Position numbers and translations under genes: made by a program | Shown here: one piece after another, positions 61,070-64,000 of the stretch | How positions within the stretch are numbered: position 1 is the first letter of the stretch | How the letters are laid out: each line of letters opens with the position of its first letter | From: Bacillota bacterium | GTDB taxonomy: Bacteria > Bacillota > Clostridia > DSM-8532 | Assembly (NCBI GenBank): GCA_023443745.1 | Contig: JAEZTB010000059.1 | Coordinates: 62,001-126,000 of the forward strand | Direction of reading: 5' to 3' | DNA: 64,000 nt | Notes under the pieces: generated by a model | What the model was told of the DNA's origin: nothing | What the model saw: the letters and a program-made list of their open reading frames with translations, nothing else | Databases searched by the model: none

Positions 61070-62242
61070 ATGGACAATTTTACTTTTCACAATGCCACAA
61101 AGATCATCTTCGGAAAAGATACGGAGGATCTGGTCGGTCAGGAAACCAAATTGCTTGCCGACAAGGTGCTTTTGCATTATGGCGGCGGGAGCATTAAAAA
61201 GACGGGACTTTATGACAAGGTCATGAGCTCTCTTAAAGCAGCGGGTGTTGAGGTCATCGAGCTTTCCGGGGTTCTTCCCAACCCACGGCTTTCTCTTGTC
61301 AATGAGGGTATAAGGCTTTGCCGTGAGAAAAATATCGGCTTTATTCTGGCAGTGGGCGGCGGCAGCGCCATCGATTCAGCCAAGGCCATCTCTATAGGCG
61401 TACCCTATGAAGGAGATGTGTGGGATTTCTATTCCGGTAAAGCTGAGGTGAAGGAGGCCTTGCCTGTAGGTGTGGTGCTGACTATTCCGGCTGCAGGCAG
61501 CGAATCCAGTGACAGCTCTGTTATTACCAATGAAGACGGCTGGTATAAGCGTGGATTATCAACTGGTCATATCCGGCCTGTTTTTGCCATCATGAATCCC
61601 GAACTCACCTATACCCTGCCCGATTACCAAACAGCCTGCGGTGCCGCCGACATTATGGCTCATATCATGGAACGTTATTTTACCAATACCAAAAATGTGG
61701 ATCTCACCGACAGGCTTTGTGAGGCTACATTGAAAACCATGATTCTCAATGTACCTAAAATTCTTAAGAATCCTACGGATTACGCCCCAAGAGCTGAAGT
61801 TATGTGGGCGGGAACCATTGCCCATAACGATTTACTGAGCACCGGAAGAGTGGGCGACTGGGCCTCCCATCGCATCGAGCATGAAATAAGTGCCATCTAT
61901 GATATTGCCCACGGCGCAGGGCTGGCTATTGTTTTCCCGGCCTGGATGAAGTATGTTTACAAGCATGATGTGGCACGATTTGCCCAATTCGCTCACAGGG
62001 TCTGGAATGTTGACGATAACCTGTTTAGCCCTGAAGAAATGGCTTTAAAAGGCATAGAATGCATGGAATCGTTTTTCTCCTCAATCGGCCTTCCCGTTCG
62101 GCTGAGTCATGCTGATATTGACGGCTCGCGGCTGGAGGAAATGGCCGACAAGTGTACCGGATCAGATACGTATACTGTTGGAAGCTTTGTTAAGATCAAA
62201 CGACAAGATGCGCTGAATATCTTAAAGCTAGCTTTGGAGTAA
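61070..62242 (+). CDS. Iron-containing alcohol dehydrogenase (butanol dehydrogenase-like)
   Basis: The 390-residue cytoplasmic oxidoreductase of the group III (Fe-ADH) family reduces aldehydes such as butyraldehyde to alcohols, probably with NADPH. Motifs are AVGGGSAIDSAKAIS (nucleotide site, about 94-108), metal ligands in GAADIMAHIMERYF (about 191-204) and EHEISAIYDIAHGAGLA (about 270-286). The start is ATG with AGGAGG upstream. It is a single gene, divergent from padR and preceded by the 20-base leader box. Length and motif order match the BdhA/YqhD group. Confidence 0.94.
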   Translation: MDNFTFHNATKIIFGKDTEDLVGQETKLLADKVLLHYGGGSIKKTGLYDKVMSSLKAAGVEVIELSGVLPNPRLSLVNEGIRLCREKNIGFILAVGGGSAIDSAKAISIGVPYEGDVWDFYSGKAEVKEALPVGVVLTIPAAGSESSDSSVITNEDGWYKRGLSTGHIRPVFAIMNPELTYTLPDYQTACGAADIMAHIMERYFTNTKNVDLTDRLCEATLKTMILNVPKILKNPTDYAPRAEVMWAGTIAHNDLLSTGRVGDWASHRIEHEISAIYDIAHGAGLAIVFPAWMKYVYKHDVARFAQFAHRVWNVDDNLFSPEEMALKGIECMESFFSSIGLPVRLSHADIDGSRLEEMADKCTGSDTYTVGSFVKIKRQDALNILKLALE

Positions 62243-62282
62243 GGACCTTCAAATATAAATATCAAATGCAATAGCTCGGAAA

Positions 62283-62320
62283 GGGGACGGTTTCACTGCT
62301 TAAAGTGGAGGAACTGCCCC
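62283..62320 (+). terminator. Imperfect hairpin after alcohol dehydrogenase gene
   Basis: GGGGACGGTTTCACT (62283-62297) can pair, with several mismatches, with 62304-62320, and a T-rich tract follows. It probably ends the dehydrogenase transcript and may be another GGGGAC-type repeat. Confidence 0.45.
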
Positions 62321-62369
62321 CTGTTTTATTCCGACTGCGCTGTTCTGCGACTCGTTCTGTTCCTGCTTT

Positions 62370-62882
62370 CTATCCGAAAGCTCGTATTACGCCACAGGCC
62401 AACCTCTTACCCGAGTTACCTGAAGGCTGTGTTCTAAAATCATCCGGGCTCTGATGAATCATAACGGTTCTGCCTAAAACCTGCTGGGGTACAAACCTAT
62501 CTGTGAAGAAGGTCATAAAAGCATACCCATCGTTGGAGAATAGCACAGGCATATCCCCAGCGTGCTCCGGATGAGGCATTCCGGTAGGATTATAGTGTGA
62601 CCCTGCTGCCTGGAACGGATCGGCGGAATCTCCGACTTCACAGGTACTTCCTTCATGGATGTGGAAGCCAAAGGGACCGATGGGGGGAGTTTGGGGTGTA
62701 GCTAGAGCAGTCCTGGGCAGGTTATAAATCTCAGCTACTACCAACGTACCATTATGAGCCGGATAAAAGCTTACTGTGCCATTGATATTTGGTGCAAGCG
62801 GTCCACCCATGATCTCTGCCTTGGCAAAGGGTGTTCTCGAAAGTATCATGTTTGAAAAAAAGTTAACATTTTTAATTCTCAC
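62370..62882 (-). CDS. sodC: Cu/Zn superoxide dismutase family protein
   Basis: The 170-residue protein starts at GTG 62882 with GGGAGG six bases upstream. It carries the copper and zinc ligands in family order: FHIHEG (two His), GSHYNP, PHPEHAGDMP (two His and Asp) and VMIHQSPDD, and the active-site Arg and disulfide Cys in GKRLACGVI with STCE. The loop between the zinc ligands is short, as in Bacillota members. No signal peptide is seen, unlike most bacterial SodC proteins, so it may be cytoplasmic or a spore-coat component. It would dismutate superoxide if metals are bound. Confidence 0.9.
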   Translation of the reverse strand: MRIKNVNFFSNMILSRTPFAKAEIMGGPLAPNINGTVSFYPAHNGTLVVAEIYNLPRTALATPQTPPIGPFGFHIHEGSTCEVGDSADPFQAAGSHYNPTGMPHPEHAGDMPVLFSNDGYAFMTFFTDRFVPQQVLGRTVMIHQSPDDFRTQPSGNSGKRLACGVIRAFG

Positions 62883-62964
62883 GGTTTTCCTCCCTGTAAA
62901 AACGATGCTAGTACATCATATGCCGGCATCCATGCTTTGGACAGAAAAACCGTCATTTTTAGCC

Positions 62965-64000
62965 TTATTCAAGGCCTACCATTTTCATAAGGTAGCGCGC
63001 ATTAGAAGTTCTGCAGCGCCCCTGGTGAAGCTTGTAATCAAAGTGGATCTGATTATTGGAATAGCTCTCAGTAAAGTGATGGTTGGAAAATCGTAAAATG
63101 TCCTCAGCTTCAAGATCACAGAGCTCATAATCGTGAGTGGAAATAAGGCCGATTGCCCAGGGCTTGTTAAGGCCTCTCAGAACGCTTTTAGCTCCTTCTA
63201 TTCTATCCTTGGAATTAGTTCCCTTAAAGATTTCGTCTATGAGAAAAATCATATTCTGCTCTTTCCTTGAGTAGTCCACAATCTTCTTAATTCTCAAAAG
63301 CTCAGCGTAGAAGGTGGATACACCTTCGCTCAAGTCATCATTGTTTCGCATAGAGGTATAAAGGCCCATAAGTCCTGCGCTCATAGCTCTGGCACAAGCT
63401 GGCGCACCTGCATAGGCCAGCACCAGGTTGATGCCCACGGTTCGTAACAGGGTTGTCTTTCCGGACATATTGGAGCCTGTTATAATGGCCACACCATTTA
63501 TGGCGACATTGTTGGACACCCTTTTTTCATAAGGAATATAGGGGTGTGATAATTCTATAGCAGAAAATGAGGGCTTCCCACGTGTGAGCTCAGGATAGGT
63601 GAAAACCGGAGTAGTCAACGGAACAACAGAAAGACTGACAAGGGCCTCAAATTCCCCCAAAATCTCCAACCACCGTCCTACTCGCTGGGTGTTCTCCTTC
63701 TTCCATCGCTCAAGGCTCCGATATAGATGAAGATCCCATAAAAAGAGTGCATTGAGAATAAAGTAGATCAAGGGACTGTATCTAAAGTCAATAAAGTCTG
63801 ACAGGGATGTGAGCCTTTTTATCTCGGAAGAGGCCTTATGGCTCTCATCTGCCAAACCGTTCTTCAACTCATTAAGGAAGAGATCCTCAAAGGGCTCCTT
63901 TTCTAGGAGCTCTATGAGCTTTTGATAGGTTTCCAGTTCATTTTTGTACTGATAAACCAGCCCCAAATAGGGCGAAAGTGCCTTAAAGCTCCAAGCAAAG
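62965..64000 (-). CDS. MutS-like ATPase, partial (N terminus beyond window)
   Basis: The frame stays open to the end of the window, so the start lies outside. The visible 345 or so residues contain a hydrophobic segment (YFILNALFLWDL), then a MutS domain V ATPase with Walker A TGSNMSGKTT, MRNNDDLSEGVSTFYAEL, Walker B FLIDEIFKGTNSKDR and STHDYEL. It lacks the MutS2 Smr domain at its C terminus. Such membrane-associated MutS relatives are common in Clostridia; their task is not settled, and classical mismatch repair is doubtful. Confidence 0.88.
   Translation of the reverse strand, partial: FAWSFKALSPYLGLVYQYKNELETYQKLIELLEKEPFEDLFLNELKNGLADESHKASSEIKRLTSLSDFIDFRYSPLIYFILNALFLWDLHLYRSLERWKKENTQRVGRWLEILGEFEALVSLSVVPLTTPVFTYPELTRGKPSFSAIELSHPYIPYEKRVSNNVAINGVAIITGSNMSGKTTLLRTVGINLVLAYAGAPACARAMSAGLMGLYTSMRNNDDLSEGVSTFYAELLRIKKIVDYSRKEQNMIFLIDEIFKGTNSKDRIEGAKSVLRGLNKPWAIGLISTHDYELCDLEAEDILRFSNHHFTESYSNNQIHFDYKLHQGRCRTSNARYLMKMVGLE

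Overview
The window looks like chromosomal DNA of a spore-forming, anaerobic member of the Bacillota, most likely class Clostridia. The grounds are strong AGGAGG-type ribosome sites, frequent GTG and TTG starts, moderate to low GC, S-layer homology (SLH) domains, carbohydrate importers with lipoprotein binding proteins and no ATPase gene of their own, YesM/YesN-type regulators and a possible Cse60-like small protein. No rRNA, tRNA, CRISPR array, integrase or intact transposase was seen. The genus cannot be fixed by eye.

Region 1 (85-15876, all minus strand) is an 11-gene signalling island. It holds four Hanks-type Ser/Thr kinases with N-terminal zinc ribbons, two PP2C phosphatases, a von Willebrand A (vWA) protein, a trypsin-like protease, a PrsW-type intramembrane protease, a zinc-ribbon FHA protein and one unknown membrane protein. 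Five proteins carry a phosphothreonine-reading FHA domain. Kinases can write, PP2C enzymes erase and FHA domains read, with the readers attached to a vWA module, two proteases and a kinase. This is the best candidate in the window for an undescribed system.

Region 2 (16155-23682) holds ordinary genes: an OFA-type MFS transporter, a ParB-like orphan, peptidase T, an AbrB-ABC transporter operon with a clear promoter and operator, a frameshifted MerR/GyrI regulator with a second GyrI-like gene, and a LUD-domain protein.

Region 3 (23742-48775, all minus strand) is a polysaccharide-use region with two importers. The first unit runs YesM-like kinase, YesN-like regulator, binding protein, two permeases, GH88 unsaturated uronyl hydrolase and a giant SLH-anchored protein with two discoidin-like modules and a lyase-like middle. 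This fits capture and cleavage of a uronic-acid polysaccharide. The second unit has a binding protein, a decayed SLH gene, two permeases and a 13-repeat FG-GAP protein, then a membrane AraC-type regulator and a GH2 enzyme. An approximately 80-bp element occurs upstream of its binding protein, its first permease and its regulator.

Region 4 (48952-52013) has an AraC regulator and a decayed PqqD/ABC-exporter cassette. A 59-bp direct duplication of the GH2 gene brackets these genes.

Region 5 (52014-64000) has citrate synthase, three glycosyltransferases with the CDP-glucose pair rfbF/rfbG, palindromic repeats, a possible Cse60-like protein, an FtsW/RodA-like protein with its PadR regulator, an iron-type alcohol dehydrogenase, a Cu/Zn superoxide dismutase and a MutS-like ATPase that runs off the window.
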